Shown: positions 11,963 through 24,426, counted from the first letter of the stretch. The stretch: DNA of 64,000 bases from Grammothele lineata (GCA_002150815.3 NDFF03000055.1:372001-436000); one strand, 5' to 3'. Made by a program: numbers and translations. The notes: generated by a model from the letters alone, not told the origin.

Positions 11963-12864
11963 TCAGCGCATCCTGTCTAGGGGCAAACCTTCTATTATGA
12001 TGCTTGCCATGAACTTCTGAAACCCCCGCGCTATGTGAGCGGCAAGTTTGGCACGGGTGATGACCTTGCCCCCTGCAGACCAGATTGTAACTTGTCCCCA
12101 GACACCGAACTGGTCAAGCTCTAATATCTATGAACGTGAAGCGCATCAGTGATTTTTTAAGTCCATGACCAGACGTCACTTCACATACCCCGAAGCGTAT
12201 AGATGCCTTTTTCTGTTTCCCGAGGTCTATGTATTGGGCGGGAATCATGAATGCGGGCGCATCTCCACGCTCGAGACGTCCTTGCATAGCTTCAGCTATG
12301 GTACACTGAATCGAAGCAGGAGAGATGCCCGGAGCTTGACTAGGCTGACCATACGGGTCCTTTGGGATCTCCACCAACGCAGTAGTTTGCACCAGCGCCT
12401 CTGCAGTGTCAGCTCTCGCCTGAAGTAGATCATCATCTCGCGTGACACTAGTAGACGGAGAAACGTCGTGCTAAGAGGTGTTTACTGTGAGTGGTGTTAA
12501 GTGAAACGATATAAGTATTTGATCACTTACATGACTGTAGGGCGCGTCGTACGGTATATCTCCCTGCCACACCCAGGATCCAGTGGTCATCCGGAAGACG
12601 GAGAGATAGTTCACTCCTAATCGAGAAACGAACACAAAACTACCCTCGGATGACTAGTTTTTACCGTCAGTCAAAGTGTCGTTGGAGGTCTCAAAAACAA
12701 CCCACGTACTCACCTCCGAGATGATCTGCTGAAGGCCCGGATTAGGGTTGCGAGCAACTAAATTGCGGACTTGCAACTCCCAAGGAGCCTGACCATGACA
12801 AGGTTTATAAGCGCAATCTGTGTAAGTAACTCAAACTCACTGTGTTGAAACAAGGTGTGGTCAT
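11963..12864 (-). CDS. unrecognised 222-residue protein, five exons
   Basis: Exons 12864-12841, 12788-12714, 12653-12531, 12470-12189 and 12127-11963, all joined in phase 0 with good GT-AG signals. Start chosen at MTTPCFNTAPWELQVRNLV. Visible phrases are VFVSRLGVNYLSVFRMTTGS, WVWQGDIPYDAPYSH, a Gln/Glu/Pro-rich middle (DLLQARADTAEALVQ), and a C-terminus with FGVWGQVTIWSAGGKVITR and FQKFMASIIIEGLPLDRMR. There is no signal peptide or membrane segment. I do not recognise the family. The coding case rests on five consecutive in-phase exons with amphipathic, non-repetitive sequence that no single open frame shows. An in-frame TAA just upstream (12898-12900) blocks extension toward the exon at 12953-13174, so the gene could be the 3' part of a longer, broken gene. 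Confidence 0.7.
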
Positions 12865-12952
12865 CAATGGAATTTGCAGGACCCGGTGAGAAGTGCGTTA
12901 CTAGTAGTAAGCGGATAGATGAGGAGTCAAGCATCTCTGCTGTTGTCGCGTT

Positions 12953-13174
12953 TTAAACTATGGCTCGGACGTAGATATCCAAGGTCCCGCAACACGCAAC
13001 TTTCAACGAGTCCATGGCATACGGAGCGTAAACATGGATATAGACAAAACCCTTCCGGAACGAGGGGAGGGTGACAGAGTCGAAAGTGGTGCGGTAACTT
13101 CCTTTCCTGCGAATGTCCAGCGGATCCCCTAGGGAAGTTTTCCTAATACAACGGTCATTAGCATTACCGTACTT
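12953..13174 (-). CDS. possible 3'-terminal exon of an unrecognised gene, or upstream part of a broken gene
   Basis: A 74-codon stretch that begins after an acceptor (TTAGTAG at 13175) and ends at TAA 12953. It reads GNANDRCIRKTSLGDPLD, then YRTTFDSVTLPSFRKG, FVYIHVYAPYAMDSLKV and CCGTLDIYVRAIV. The sequence looks protein-like rather than random. I could not place an upstream exon with confidence; ATG GAG at 13231 spliced by GTGTCG is one option. It ends 88 nt before the start of the next minus-strand gene, with only a TAA-blocked path between them. Confidence 0.4.
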   Translation of the reverse strand, partial: KYGNANDRCIRKTSLGDPLDIRRKGSYRTTFDSVTLPSFRKGFVYIHVYAPYAMDSLKVACCGTLDIYVRAIV

Positions 13175-14229
13175 CTACTAATGAACCCTGTGATGAACAT
13201 GAAAGGGCGGCCACGGTATCGACACCTCCATGAGTGAGGCATTATATACAGGGCGTGGGGCATGCGTGGGCTGAGGCGAGGTGACGTCCCCATAGAAGTA
13301 AAACGTAGACTTATCCGGCAGTTAGACGCTGCGTCGAGACTACAATTATACGTCAGACGCGTAAGGTTTCACCCCGCCGTCAATTGTAGTATGTTGGTCA
13401 CCTACTGCCACCTATCCCGAGATCGGATATCCAGCGGCCGCCTCCCTGGCTCACTGCGCAGGCCAGACTCGCGGCATCCTTACGGCGAGGATGTGGTCCG
13501 AACTTGTGTTTCGCATATATCTCTTCGGTGTAGGTACTACAATTCCTGTTATGTGATCGCGCTCGGTAAGATGCCAGTGCTTGGAGCTGTGTAATAGGTA
13601 CTCAGGCTATGCGTGCCGGATGATGACTGCGCACTCAGCGCTCAGCCGCAAACTCGACGGGCGCAGCATGGTCTGATCCCTAGAGAAGTGAGTTTCTAGG
13701 CTATGCACACTGCTAGGCTCTAGGCGTCTCTTCGTAAAGAGTGATGGATCTTTAAGCCGCACGACTATTCAGTGCTTACAGACGTTCGGCGGGCGATTAT
13801 CTCAAAGCCGCCGCGGGGTGTGCGCGGAATAAGCGTGCATCAGGCGTGGGTGTGCGGTCAATGCCGCCTGTTGTCGAATGTACTTGCGCACACTTGGAAC
13901 TAAAACTTGAGGCAACTTGCCCGGAAGCGCTTCTGCGAGGGTCCACAAGCACAGGAGCAGTCGTAGAAAGCATTCATTCTTGAACGAGCCTTTGCTTGCC
14001 TTCTCAGACGGAGGATCGCCGTAAGCGACACCGTGCCCTCGATACATGATATTACACACATCTGTGGAGGTGTACAAATGATTCCAGACAAGGTCATGCA
14101 CGGTATATATATCGCTCTTGAAACAGACGCTACAACAAAATTTACTGCTTTCTGACATCCGTACACTGAGATGATACAAACTGCAGATTCTCCACGGGAC
14201 ACCAGAATGATACATACACAGGATGACAC
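13175..14229. other. intergenic region
   Basis: 3' flank of the EF-1B gene and unresolved upstream sequence of the fragment at 12953. A TATATAA lies near 13245 on the minus strand. The open frames here (13262-13594 plus, 13802-14296 minus) show no motif or splice context. Confidence 0.4.
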
Positions 14230-15289
14230 TTAAAGCTCTGAACGCATAATCGTCAACACAGTCACGCATAAGTACAGCAACGAACTCACTCTGCATAGCG
14301 GCAACGTCAGAGCTCTGGACGTAGTCTTCGAATTCGGCAACCTTCTCCTGGAGTTCGTCCAGAGAGACCTTCTCGTCCTCTGCGGGGAGCGGTCGCGATC
14401 AGACAGAGAAGTTAAGTTCCATAATTCGGACACGCACCAACGACGAGCGTAATCTGAAGCTTCTTGATACCGTAGCCGATAGGCACAAGCTTGCTAGCAC
14501 CCCAGACGAGACCGTCCCACTCGATCGAACGGACAGCCTCCTCGAGCTTGGCCATGTCAGTCTCGTCGTCCCAGGGCTTGACCTCAAAGGTGACGACAGA
14601 CTGTATAATGGAGTCAACATGATATTCTACGCACGCAATATATTTACATGACTTGGGTGATAGTGGCAGAGACACATGCATGCAGGAGCTGATCGATGGA
14701 GAGCAACGAACCTTGGCGACCGGCTTAGGTTTCGCAGCCTTCTTCGCGTTGTAGGCAGCGACACGCTCGGCCTTGATGCGCTCGGCCTCCGCATCCTCCT
14801 CATCGTCGGAGCCGAAGAGGTCGACCTCATCGTCGTCCTCCTCAGCCTTGTCGGCAGGTGCGGACGCGCCGCCCAGGAACGCCTCGCCGGCAGAGCTGGA
14901 ACCGGAGAGAGAGGCGAACTCGGCCTCATAGGACTTTATGTGGGTGTACCAGCGGGCGACCGCCGGGTTGGCCTTCGCATCGGGCGCGGAAGAGATCGCT
15001 TTGAAGACGGCGACATCCGCCTGCGAAGGGGTGTACCTGAGAATTCATCAACGTCAGCACGTCATTCATACAAATGCATACGATAGTAGATGATAGATCA
15101 GAGAGCTAGGTAGAGAAGTTGTCGGCATACTGGAGCAGCGGTGTCTAGTCGCTTCTTGGAAACACGGACCATAGCGTTGTATTCATCACACCGAGATGCG
15201 CTTGGCGCGAGAAAGGAAAGAAGAACTCACCCCTCAACGTAGGAACGGGTCGCAAGGTGGGCCTCGAGCTTGGCTAGATTGGCAGACAT
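14230..15289 (-). CDS. EFB1: translation elongation factor 1B alpha (EF-1 beta)
   Basis: Five exons: 15289-15231, 15036-14712, 14600-14438, 14379-14290 and 14237-14230 (214 residues; the yeast protein has 206). This is the guanine-nucleotide exchange factor that reloads eEF1A with GTP during translation, in the cytosol. The N-terminal GST-like part contains [14 protein letters not shown] and [14 protein letters not shown]. An acidic linker ([18 protein letters not shown], a CK2-type site) follows. The C-terminal catalytic domain contains [35 protein letters not shown] and [10 protein letters not shown], ending in [13 protein letters not shown]. The last exon contributes only 8 nt and supplies the terminal Lys-Leu-stop seen throughout the family, which confirms the join. 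Confidence 0.96.
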
Positions 15290-15627
15290 CTTTGAGGGGC
15301 GAGGAAGAAGTGAGGAGGAGGAAAGGGAGAGATCGATGGAGGTCCTGGTGCAGGAGGCGCGCATGAAAACGCGAATTTTATCGGATCCCGTGATCTGCTT
15401 CAGGGCAGGGTTCGGGCGCTTGGAAGTCCTCGAGACGCCGGCGTTGAATCGGACCTCGAGCTTGTCGCCATCCCATCCTCGCGCTCAACCAAAGTCTCGC
15501 TCTATCGAACTTGCTGTCCCACTCGTGTGTGATCTCAACATTCCACTGATACCTCAGATGTACGTTCACTCTTTCACTGCTCCTCCGAAAGCTGCACGAA
15601 TTCATTCTTGTCGCTCAGCTCGCCACC
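15290..15627. promoter_or_regulatory. shared promoter region between EF-1B and the deaminase gene
   Basis: 338 bp separate two divergently transcribed start codons. Purine-rich on the plus strand near 15300-15350, so CT-rich upstream of the highly expressed EF-1B start. No clear TATA box on either side. Confidence 0.5.
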
Positions 15628-16623
15628 ATGAACAAGACCCAGTTTTACCTCTCCCAGTGCGCCGACGCAGCATCGAAGAGCACTATGTGTTTTACTCTAG
15701 GTGCTGTCATGGTTAAAGGTGGCAAGGTCATATCTTCAGGCTACAATCATCACCGTACGCACTACGACGGCGCTGAAGCCAGAACGCACGGGCCTCGTAA
15801 GGTGTGTGCTGCGCTTGCTCATGGCGATCTGTTTCGATATCTCATGTGCTGCTGCGGCTCAGCCTGTGTCGATGCATGCGGAAATGCACGCCATCTTCAG
15901 TTTGACCGGCGTCTCCCCATCGTTCAAGACGCAGGTTCAAGGCACGCAGCAGCGGGTTTCACCTGGCCAACCAAAACCACAACATACAACAAAAGGTCCA
16001 GCGGACTCAGAAGACTTTTTATCGTGCACATCCGCCGCCTTCACCGACACTCTCGACGACCTCGTCATCGACCTCGATTGCAAACACGCGTCAGCTTCGC
16101 TCGCCGCCGTCTAAGGCGGGTGGAGACAAGAGAAATCGTCAAAGGCGTAGCTTTGGCGTACGCATTGGGTCGTGCGGTGGCGACGATGCAAGGGGTCATG
16201 GCGATGACCGGCCACCCTCCCGGACCGAAGGCCTGGGTGGCAGCACAACTCCAGACAACAGTACGTGCCCCGATTGTCGCGTTCCCGGAATCTCGCGCCG
16301 CAAGGATGGAGACAGGGGCTGGGATGGGCGGCGCCGCGACCGGCGGGTGAACGGTGCGGACATCTACGTCGCGCGCTTCACAAGGAACGGTATGGGCAGC
16401 GCGAACCCATGCTGGAGGTGCATCGAATGGTGCCGTTGGGCGGGAGTGAAGCGCATCTTTCATTGGGACGCGGATGAGGGCAGGTTCTTGGTTGTAAAGG
16501 TGAATGGTGCCCCGAGTGGACAGTACGAGACGCAGGCGGATACGCGTCTCTTCGCTGGAATGGTGCGTGGACAGTTTCTTCTCGCTCTTCTGTCCGCTTA
16601 CTGTATTGCAGGGATGGCGATAG
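15628..16623 (+). CDS. zinc-dependent cytidine/deoxycytidylate deaminase-like protein
   Basis: Four exons: 15628-15801, 15863-15934, 15996-16562 and 16612-16623 (274 residues). Zinc-site motifs are SMHAEMHAIF (HxE) and NPCWRCIEWC (PCxxC), with substrate-side MCFTLGAVMVKGGKVISSGY and NHHRTHYDG upstream, the typical order of the CMP/dCMP-type deaminase fold. A disordered, Ser/Pro/Arg-rich linker of about 110 residues separates HAE from PCxxC, which is much longer than in ordinary dCMP deaminases. It ends in RLFAGMGWR. The substrate is not determined; a role in pyrimidine salvage or RNA editing is inference. The second intron donor could be 15935 (GTTCAAG, used here) or a slightly later GTTTCAC; both keep frame. 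Confidence 0.8.
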
Positions 16624-17602
16624 TTCTAACATGTTGCAACGCCGAGATTTGGGTTGAGTCCATCGGGCAGGCTAAGAATCTGCATCGCGTGTAGCAGCCC
16701 CGACAACTGCTCTCCGTTCCCACCAATGGACGGTTAGAGTTACTAATGCGGGGAAGAACGAGGCTTGACAAAAGGCATCAATTCAGCCATGAGACCAGCC
16801 GGTTGTCTCTTGGTTTTACTATATGCCTAACATACGGTGATCATGGTCGTACATAGCTGTCTTCTCATGGTGATCTTGCATGGCTCAAAGCTATCAGATA
16901 GCGATTAGTCTGGTGGCAAAGGTTTACATATCGTATGTTCAAGCATAACGTCGGAGAAACATACATCTGTGGGCCGTCAGCATGGTTGACGTCACTGTCG
17001 GACTTTGCCACGTCGCGCGCGCATGTAGTGCTTCTTAGCGCAGCGGTATTACACTTCACTAATAATGCACCGCTTGTGTACTCGTTTACCATAACATCCC
17101 TGGATGTATACACTCATTTCGCAGGGATTACGGATGGAGGCGGCTTCGAGCGTTACCAAGGACCAGATCAAAATGCCGTTGCCCCAGCGAAGACTCCTAA
17201 CGACAACTAAAAGCTCTGCTTAAAGGGACTCGTCGCAACGTAACTTTCCGGTGCGCGAATCGGTAATCACTGTTGCTGTGTTGCGCAGCGTGTCTGACGC
17301 TCTCAAATCGAACTTGTTCCGTATCCAGGACCTCTTCGTCAACGCCGCACCTAGCTAATCAGCGCTGAAGTTCATAATTCCACCGACACCCCTTACCTGT
17401 GCAGTAGCAAGACGTTCAACTTCGAGGTCGTGCAGGTATGTTAAGTCGCGTTTGACATTAATTCGTGGCTTTTCCACGACACAGCCTGATCGACGTCTCA
17501 CGACACTGGCACCTTTAGGTACATGACTGCCACGGGCGCGGACTCGGACGAGGTTAGCTTGCCGGCTTCCGCTACTCTCTACCAATAGCACATCCCACGA
17601 GC
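16624..17602. other. intergenic region
   Basis: About 1 kb with no recognisable gene; only short, composition-poor frames on either strand. Confidence 0.45.
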
Positions 17603-20600
17603 ATGTCTAAGAGGAATCCCGCCTCTTTGCCCCTCATATCGAGCTTCAAGCGAAGACTGGGTGACCTCTCTCACTCCGTCCTCCTTCCTCATCGGAGGGC
17701 CAGTCAGCGAGATATTCCATCTCCCCAGCGGGCGCTTCAAATAGTCGACATTCTGTATGTCGTCTTCGACAATTTCGACGTCTATAGCAAGGATGACCTC
17801 GCCACTTGTCGCAACGCTGCTCTCGTCTGCCGGGCGTTCGCAGAGCCAGCCTCGCGCGTCGTTTGGTACAAGATCTACAGCTTGTCGCCTCTTTGGAACA
17901 TCTTGCACGAGAGCCGTCGCTCCGGGTTCCGCTTCGTTGGTAAACAGAGCGCGAGGCCCATTGGCTCGGTTTGTAGCTTCCTTTACGCTCCTTCCAACGA
18001 CTCGCTAAATGCGATCGAACAGATACTTCGTCGTCAAACCTACCTGGACGATGCGAAATGGACACGATTTACACTCTGCGCCTCCAGAGTCCGTGAATTG
18101 ACTACAAGTGGTCAATCCATGGACGCTGAAGAGCATCTCCTATTCCTCACTATCATCCGCCACAACCACAATGAGACGTTCCTCCCCTCGTTGCGTGTAC
18201 TGCGATGCGACGATTGGCACGATGACGGAGCTTATCTCGCGCCCCTGCTCTCACCCTCCATCCATGTGCTCGAAATCAGCCAAATGTGGGACACTCGCGC
18301 CACACTCAAGATGGCCCCTATCCTTCATGCCGCTCCCTCCCTCCGCCATCTTGGACTCCATTGGGATCCGAACGCTTTGGACATTCCGGTCGTTGAGGTT
18401 GTGCTGGGCTTCCAGCATCTGAGTAGTCTCGACCTATTGTCGGAAGACTTTCCTGATCTCGCGCTCAACCCCTCGGCTCTACAGCTCCTCGGATCGCGTT
18501 TGAAAACGCTGCAGTATCTCCATATACGCATCGACGGCTTCCAGGGCACGACCGCCACAATCGACCTACCGAGGCTTCGCAGATTTCGGTGCGCTGGGAG
18601 GTGCGAAGATATAGCAGGTTTCGTAACCAACGTCCATGCTCCGGTACTTCATAGCTTCACCCTCGACCTGTCTGTGGAAAGTTTGGAAAGCGTCCTCGGT
18701 CTTGGGGGCTTCATGGAACGTTCATCAATCGCAGAGGCCCTCCGTTCAATGTCCCTCACGTGTCATTTTCCACAGGCGGATAACGGTATGGACATCGTCC
18801 CCCTCTCCGCCCTCTTACAATCTTGCGTTGCCATGGTTCGTCTCGAACAGTTGCTCATTACGAGTCTGATCCCGAATCGCATCAGTGCCTGTGACGACGA
18901 CTTCCGATCTCTAGCGCGAGAACTGCCAAAGTCCTTGTGGATGCTCTCCCTTCGTAACATCCTCTACGTGGATCGTCCACTTCCTCTACAACTCGCCGGA
19001 TCTTACGGCGCCGCCGCACTAGCCGCAGGGATTCTCCCATCCTTCCCTCCAGCATCCACACTCCGCCACTTTGCCCAACATTGCCCACGGCTCGCGGTTC
19101 TCACACTTGACGGGCTCGATCTATCGCCCTTCTCGCCGAGAGGTGCTGTCCTGCCTTCATTGCCTACGATCAACTCGCCAGGTAATGCGTTGTCGGAGTC
19201 GCCAGCCGCCCTCACCTCGTGTCCCCTCCAAATGATCAATCTGGACCGTTTCAGTTGTTCTTGGTCATACTCTATCGACGCCGTCACGACGGGACGGTAT
19301 CTGGGAACTCTTTTCCCTGGCCTGGACATCATGCGCATGCGCAAGGCGACAGTAGGGAGAATATATATGATACGCGAATCCGAATCTCGCGGGAAGCCAG
19401 GGTGGTATGAGGTTCTCGACGAGATCGAGTCATTGCAGCGGACGAACGTGGCGGCTCGAAAGGAGGAGGCTCGACAACGGAACCTTGTCCAACGGTGCCA
19501 TATCGCGCTTCAAATGCCTGACATTCTGGATGCAGTGTTCGCGGCATTCGACAGGAACGTCAAAGAGGACTGCATCGCGTGCATTAACGCGGCACGGGTC
19601 TGCCGGTCATTCATGGATCCCGCTGAACGCGTTATCTGGAACGAGATCCCCACCCTGTCGACGCTATGGGACTTGCTTCTCAAGGACGGCCCCATGCTGC
19701 GCCTGTTCATTCAGAAGGGGCAGAGACACTTCGATGGGCGCGAAGGACGCCATGCGGTGGCAGCGTTCCGCGCGAGTACGGTACGTCTCTTCCCTTGAAC
19801 TCGGTGTTTCTTCAGCTTGCTGAGTAATGCGTTCGCGTAGATTCTAAGGACGAGAAGCTACGAGAATGCGGAGAAGTGGGCTCGGTTCATACAGTGCTCC
19901 AGCAAGGTCCGCGCGATAACCCAATATTGCGAGTGCGAGCCCGAAGAAGCCGAGCTCTTGGCCGTTCTTGTTGGCTTCAACGGCGCGGCCACCTTCCTTC
20001 CGGCGCTGCGAGTCCTCTATTGGGAACAGGGCGATGCAGACGACGGGACCCCACCAACGCTCTTTGTGCCGCCCTCGTTAGAGGTGCTCCATCTGACGTA
20101 CGATCATCTCGCGCCGACGTCTCCCGGTTTCAACCCCCTGCTCCAGAACCGTCTTCCTGTTCTCAATTCTGCGCCCAATCTTCGCGTATTGCATATTCGC
20201 GCGTGTCCAGCAAGCGTGGCGCTTCCGATCTCCAGTTTGTTAGACACCCTCAAGCACCTCCAGGCCCTAAAGCTGCCCAGACATATGGCCCTCACACCGG
20301 CCGACTTCCGTCTCCTTGGTACTTCTCTGTCTCTCCAATCTCTCAGCGCATACGTCAAGGGCTTTGGTGGCTGGAATGACGTACTGAAGATGCCGCTACT
20401 GTCGAAATTACATTGTCGCGGTCAGCACCGGGACCTTTCCGTCCTTCTCGAACATTTACGTACTCCGCGGCTGTGCGAGCTACATATCTCCAGCACAGCT
20501 ACGCTTGAAGAGGTTTTGCAATGCACGCAACTCGTCGCCCGCCCGTCCCTCTCCAAGATGGTCCGCGCGCTGTCTCTCTCATTTTCTCCGGATTGGACTC

Positions 20601-21355
20601 CAAACCCCGGCGAAACTTCGCTCTCTGAAGCGCTATTGCCGTGTTCTAACATGCAACGGCTAGAGCACCTTCATTTTGCGCCGTTCGGAGCCGTCAGGAG
20701 GCTCGTCTACACTACCGACAGCGACGTCGAGGCCGTAGCACGCATGTTCCCGCGCATCCGTCGTCTCTCCCTTCATGACATCGTCTTCCTCTCCGATCTG
20801 CAAGCAGCCGCCGTACCCGGCGCTGTGCCGCATGGCGCCTTATGGCACTCGCCGGAGTACCCCTTCCCGATCACAGCGCTCATTCACTACGCCCGCCACT
20901 GCCCACACCTGATTGAACTCACGCTTCCTGCACTCAATCTGGCAGTGCCACCTAATGACTTGCGGCTGGAGCCGTCGGCGAAAGATGGTTTCTCGGGGTC
21001 GGACGAGACTGCGTGCGAGCGCAGTTTCCGCGTCCTGGGCACGACGACGCATCCTAGGACGCGCTACGGGCCCGAGGACGTGGACACAGACGCAATCGCG
21101 GAGTATCTAGACGCGCTGTTCCCTGGGATCGATACGGAGCTGACGCGGAAGGCTGTTCGTGCGGATTTTGCGACTACAAGAGAGTGGCAGAATGTTCTGG
21201 ATGGGATTGCCACTCGCCGAGGGCAGCGGGACGCAACGGTTATGGACTCTGAGGTCGGTCGGCGAACGGACGCCACCGATACGCGTCCGACATTCCACCT
21301 ATCCACGCCTTCTTATTCGACCTCTGAGATCGATACGGACTCAGACGTGATTTAA
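17603..21355 (+). CDS. double F-box-type protein (two fused F-box/LRR-like modules)
   Basis: Two exons, 17603-19780 and 19841-21355, joined phase 0 through a 60-nt intron (1230 residues). Module 1: F-box-like helix region IVDILYVVFDNFDVYSKDDL, ALVCRAFAEPASRVVWYKI, then ILRRQTYLDDAKWTRF, a run of leucine-rich segments (LEISQMWD, SLRHLGLHWD, LKTLQYLHIRIDGF) and the ending GRYLGTLFPGLDIMRMRKA. Module 2 repeats the plan: MPDILDAVFAAFD, ARVCRSFMDPAERVIWNEI, ILRTRSYENAEKWARF, leucine-rich segments and EYLDALFPGIDTELTRKA. F-box proteins recruit substrates to SCF ubiquitin ligases; fungal members of this large family mostly have unknown targets. No stop or intron separates the modules (about residues 1-620 and 630-1230). 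A related single-module gene lies at 32026. Confidence 0.8.
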
Positions 21356-21586
21356 TTTGTATAAACGTATATACTGTACAACGTAATGCTATGGTCGACG
21401 CAGCAGAGGCTAGTTTGCTACTCTTGCAGCTCAACCAGTCAGAAACATGAATCACGGCATTTTCGTACAACTCAGGATTGCGCACCTGGTGAAGCACAGT
21501 CTCTATCGTCCAACAAGTCAGTCAACGTCGGCCTTGGAGCAACGTAGGAGACAGAAGCATACCAGTTATACTACTAAAATCAAGGC
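21356..21586. other. 3' flank of the double F-box gene
   Basis: Short spacer before the first repeated cassette; no feature seen. Confidence 0.4.
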
Positions 21587-24000
21587 GATTCGGCGCACGT
21601 TAGCTTCCCCGCCAAAACGACGGGTACTAATCCCGAGGGCCACGGAGAGGCCTGCGCCAGGAACGACCGCTTATGCGGTCGCCCATACCTCGGGAACCTG
21701 TGGGTGCCAAAACATCAGCAAGGGGGTGCGGGTAGCGGTCGTGTACCATCATTCAGCAAGCAGTCTTGAAGCGCAGTCGTATCTTGAAGACGACGAACCC
21801 CCAGCGGTTTTGGGGGGGGGGCTGCTTGACAATCCTATTGCACAATTTCCTTGACAGCCTTGACACCCCATCTGTGGATGCACACATGAACCCCGCCACG
21901 CAAATAAGCGCCACCAAAGCACACCTTGCGCGCGAACGCGACATCGGTCTTGAGACGACGCCGCATAGTCTCATAAGTACTTGATGATTTTGTAAGTCCA
22001 AGTGATCGTCTTGACGAGCGTTGAGTATAAGTATACCATCAAGCCCTGGCTTTCCATGCGTTGACGGAGACCGCAAACCAGCTTCAGATTTACTGCCGGG
22101 CGTGGTCAGCGACGCCGAGAAGACAAGAGCGAAAGGTGCTCACATTCAACGTCTTCGCGGTTCAATTGCTGAGTTCATGTTCTACAATAATTTGAGCCAG
22201 AACACCGGGTACGAGTCGACTTACCTTGACGGGGGTCCGCCAACCAGGGACCAGCGCGCCGCCGGGTAAACACGCATCTCGACGCCCGACGCGCCTAGTC
22301 GCACAGCGACCACTGTGTATTGCGCGGGGTGGAGCGACTGAGGTCCGCCTGCGCGGCGCCACATACCCAGACACGGACGGTGAAACCCCGCGCGACCTCA
22401 AGGCACAATCGTCCAGTCGATGTCTCGCGCTGCGCGCCGCGACAGACCAGACGGGTGCCGAGTGCAGCTCAGGCTCCGACCGCCCTTTATGTTGGGCCTG
22501 CCTCCACCCGGATGCGAGCAGCGACGCAGCTGGCCAGGCTGGCGCTGCCGCTGTCCTTTTACGCGAGGCGGCGAGAACATGGGCAAGATGCCCCGCCACC
22601 CGGGCCATGCTGCGACGATGCTAGGGCCGACGCCTTGTATGGATGGCCGACACGGCTACGTCTAGCTGGCCACGAGGAAGACGGCCACCGTCTCCTACCT
22701 AGTTCAATATACATATTTCTAGGTTCGAAGGACGAAAGAGAAGATAGGACATGACGGACATACCATTATTCCCTATCCACCTCTCCGGAGTTAATGTGCT
22801 TGACGTTTTGAGAAATTCAAAAGGAATCTTCTTGTGAGTGTAACGTGCTCAGCTGTCTTGCCTTCGAGGAGGTCAGGAAACGTTGACGCCACCAGTGAGA
22901 ATTGCCATGCATACCGTAGGTAACTTCGCGGAGTCCCAGTAATATCTTGTTGGAATAGCTTTTCAAGTTTCAGAGGACGCTGCCCGGCCTCAAGGCGTCG
23001 ATACGCATCGCCGGCTGTCAAAGGAGGACGGCGGGGTCTAAGGAGAGTGGTCGGTGGCGGCGGTCACTGGTGGTCAACTTGAGGGCGTAGAAATTGAGGG
23101 AATGCTGTGGCGCCGATATACAGAGCAAGATACATGGTAAGAAGAGACGTCGCAGACGATAGACGTACGTTACATACCCTATCGCCACCGATGTTCGGCC
23201 TCGCCACAGGGTGGTCAGCCGCCCGCCGGTTCAATCGGTCTTGGTGGCGGAGAATCCGATCTCAATGCCATGGGGAGATGATCTACATAGTATTGAGCGC
23301 ATAAGCATAGATCAACATGTCAGAATCAGAGCTAGGGTCGACGATACGTACGGCTTCAACGCGGAGGAAAGCGGTCTATGAAGAGGGGGTTGGGTAACTC
23401 GGAGGATGGACGAAGCCGCTGATGAAGTGGTAGAGAAGGGCGTCGTTGGTAGAAAGTGCGAGATAATTGGAACAGCTGGGATGCTGGTGCAGTTTTTGTG
23501 CGTGTGGTTCACGGAAGAGTTTGAAGACGGAGGGAGAGCGAAGGGAATAGGCTTTAAATATGGGCGGAGGATACGGGCGGCTAACGGGACGGTCCGCGGC
23601 CGGAGCCGTGTCCGGGAACCATGGGAGGCGGACAATCATCTCCAACTTCCAAACCTTCCAAACAAGAACGAGCGCGCATCGGCGCTATCAACATTTGTGC
23701 TCGAAGCTGAAATCGGCGCTGTTGTCCACGCTATGATTGATGGCCACCTCGTGTTCCTCATATTGGAACTTTGGTCACTGGTTCAAAAGTTGCAGCGAGT
23801 CAACGCTCTTTCCCGAAGACCGTTCCTTGATCTGCCATTAAGATACGATTAGATGAATGCTGGAGTCATATCCAGATCAGAGTATGTGGACCGATACTCA
23901 CTATGGCACTCTTCCAAAGTTGGTACCTCCTTTGTAGGTTGAGGCTGACTCGGACTCCTCTCTAGCTGGCAGGAACTCTAGGGTCGTCTCTTGACTCTCT
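21587..24000 (-). repeat. repeated cassette, copy A (most diverged)
   Basis: First of three related segments (others at 28261 and 34327). Shared landmarks in order: GATTCGGCGCACGTTAGCTT at 21587, a block around 21840-22080 coding on the minus strand for LNARQDDHLDLQNHQ and CGVVSRPMSRSRARC, a block at 22205-22680 with TCCAGTCGATGTCTCGCGCT, a GGTGGTCAGCCGCC block near 23208, and GGAAGAGTTTGAAGACGG near 23511. In copies B and C the last block lies next to a minus-strand TATA (CATATAAGG), so the cassette looks like a multi-exon minus-strand gene family of unknown function. Copy A has diverged most and is probably a pseudogene. Boundaries are approximate. Confidence 0.6.
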
Positions 24001-24426
24001 CAGATTCGTACCTGCACTTCGTGAAAGCAGAACGCTGCGCAATTGAACGGAAATATAGGCGCATAGGGCAGGACGCTGAGAGCACACCAAGTTAGGCGGT
24101 CGACTCTCGGAGGCGAGTGGCAGTGGGTGGAGTCACAGTACTAAGTAGTACCGCGTTCCAGGCGCCCAATCTCGCCTCTTCCTCCTCCCTGATTTGGCAG
24201 GTACAGTCATCTACCGCTGGTTGAGACGCCGAAATTTATTTCCGCTGCAGTTTGCTCAATTGGGACATTGGATACAGGAAACTAGACAATTATGTTTGGG
24301 AACATGTAGAGAACGGGTCTATAAAATCTGGCGGCATAGGAATGTGTATGGAGGAAGATATTGACCAAAAACCTCGCGAGAGCCCGCGGGGCCTAAAACG
24401 AGTCATTGAGACAGACGAGCGCTTAT

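Noticed and set aside
13262..13594. 110-codon plus-strand frame
   Set aside because: No motif and no promoter or splice support; probably chance.
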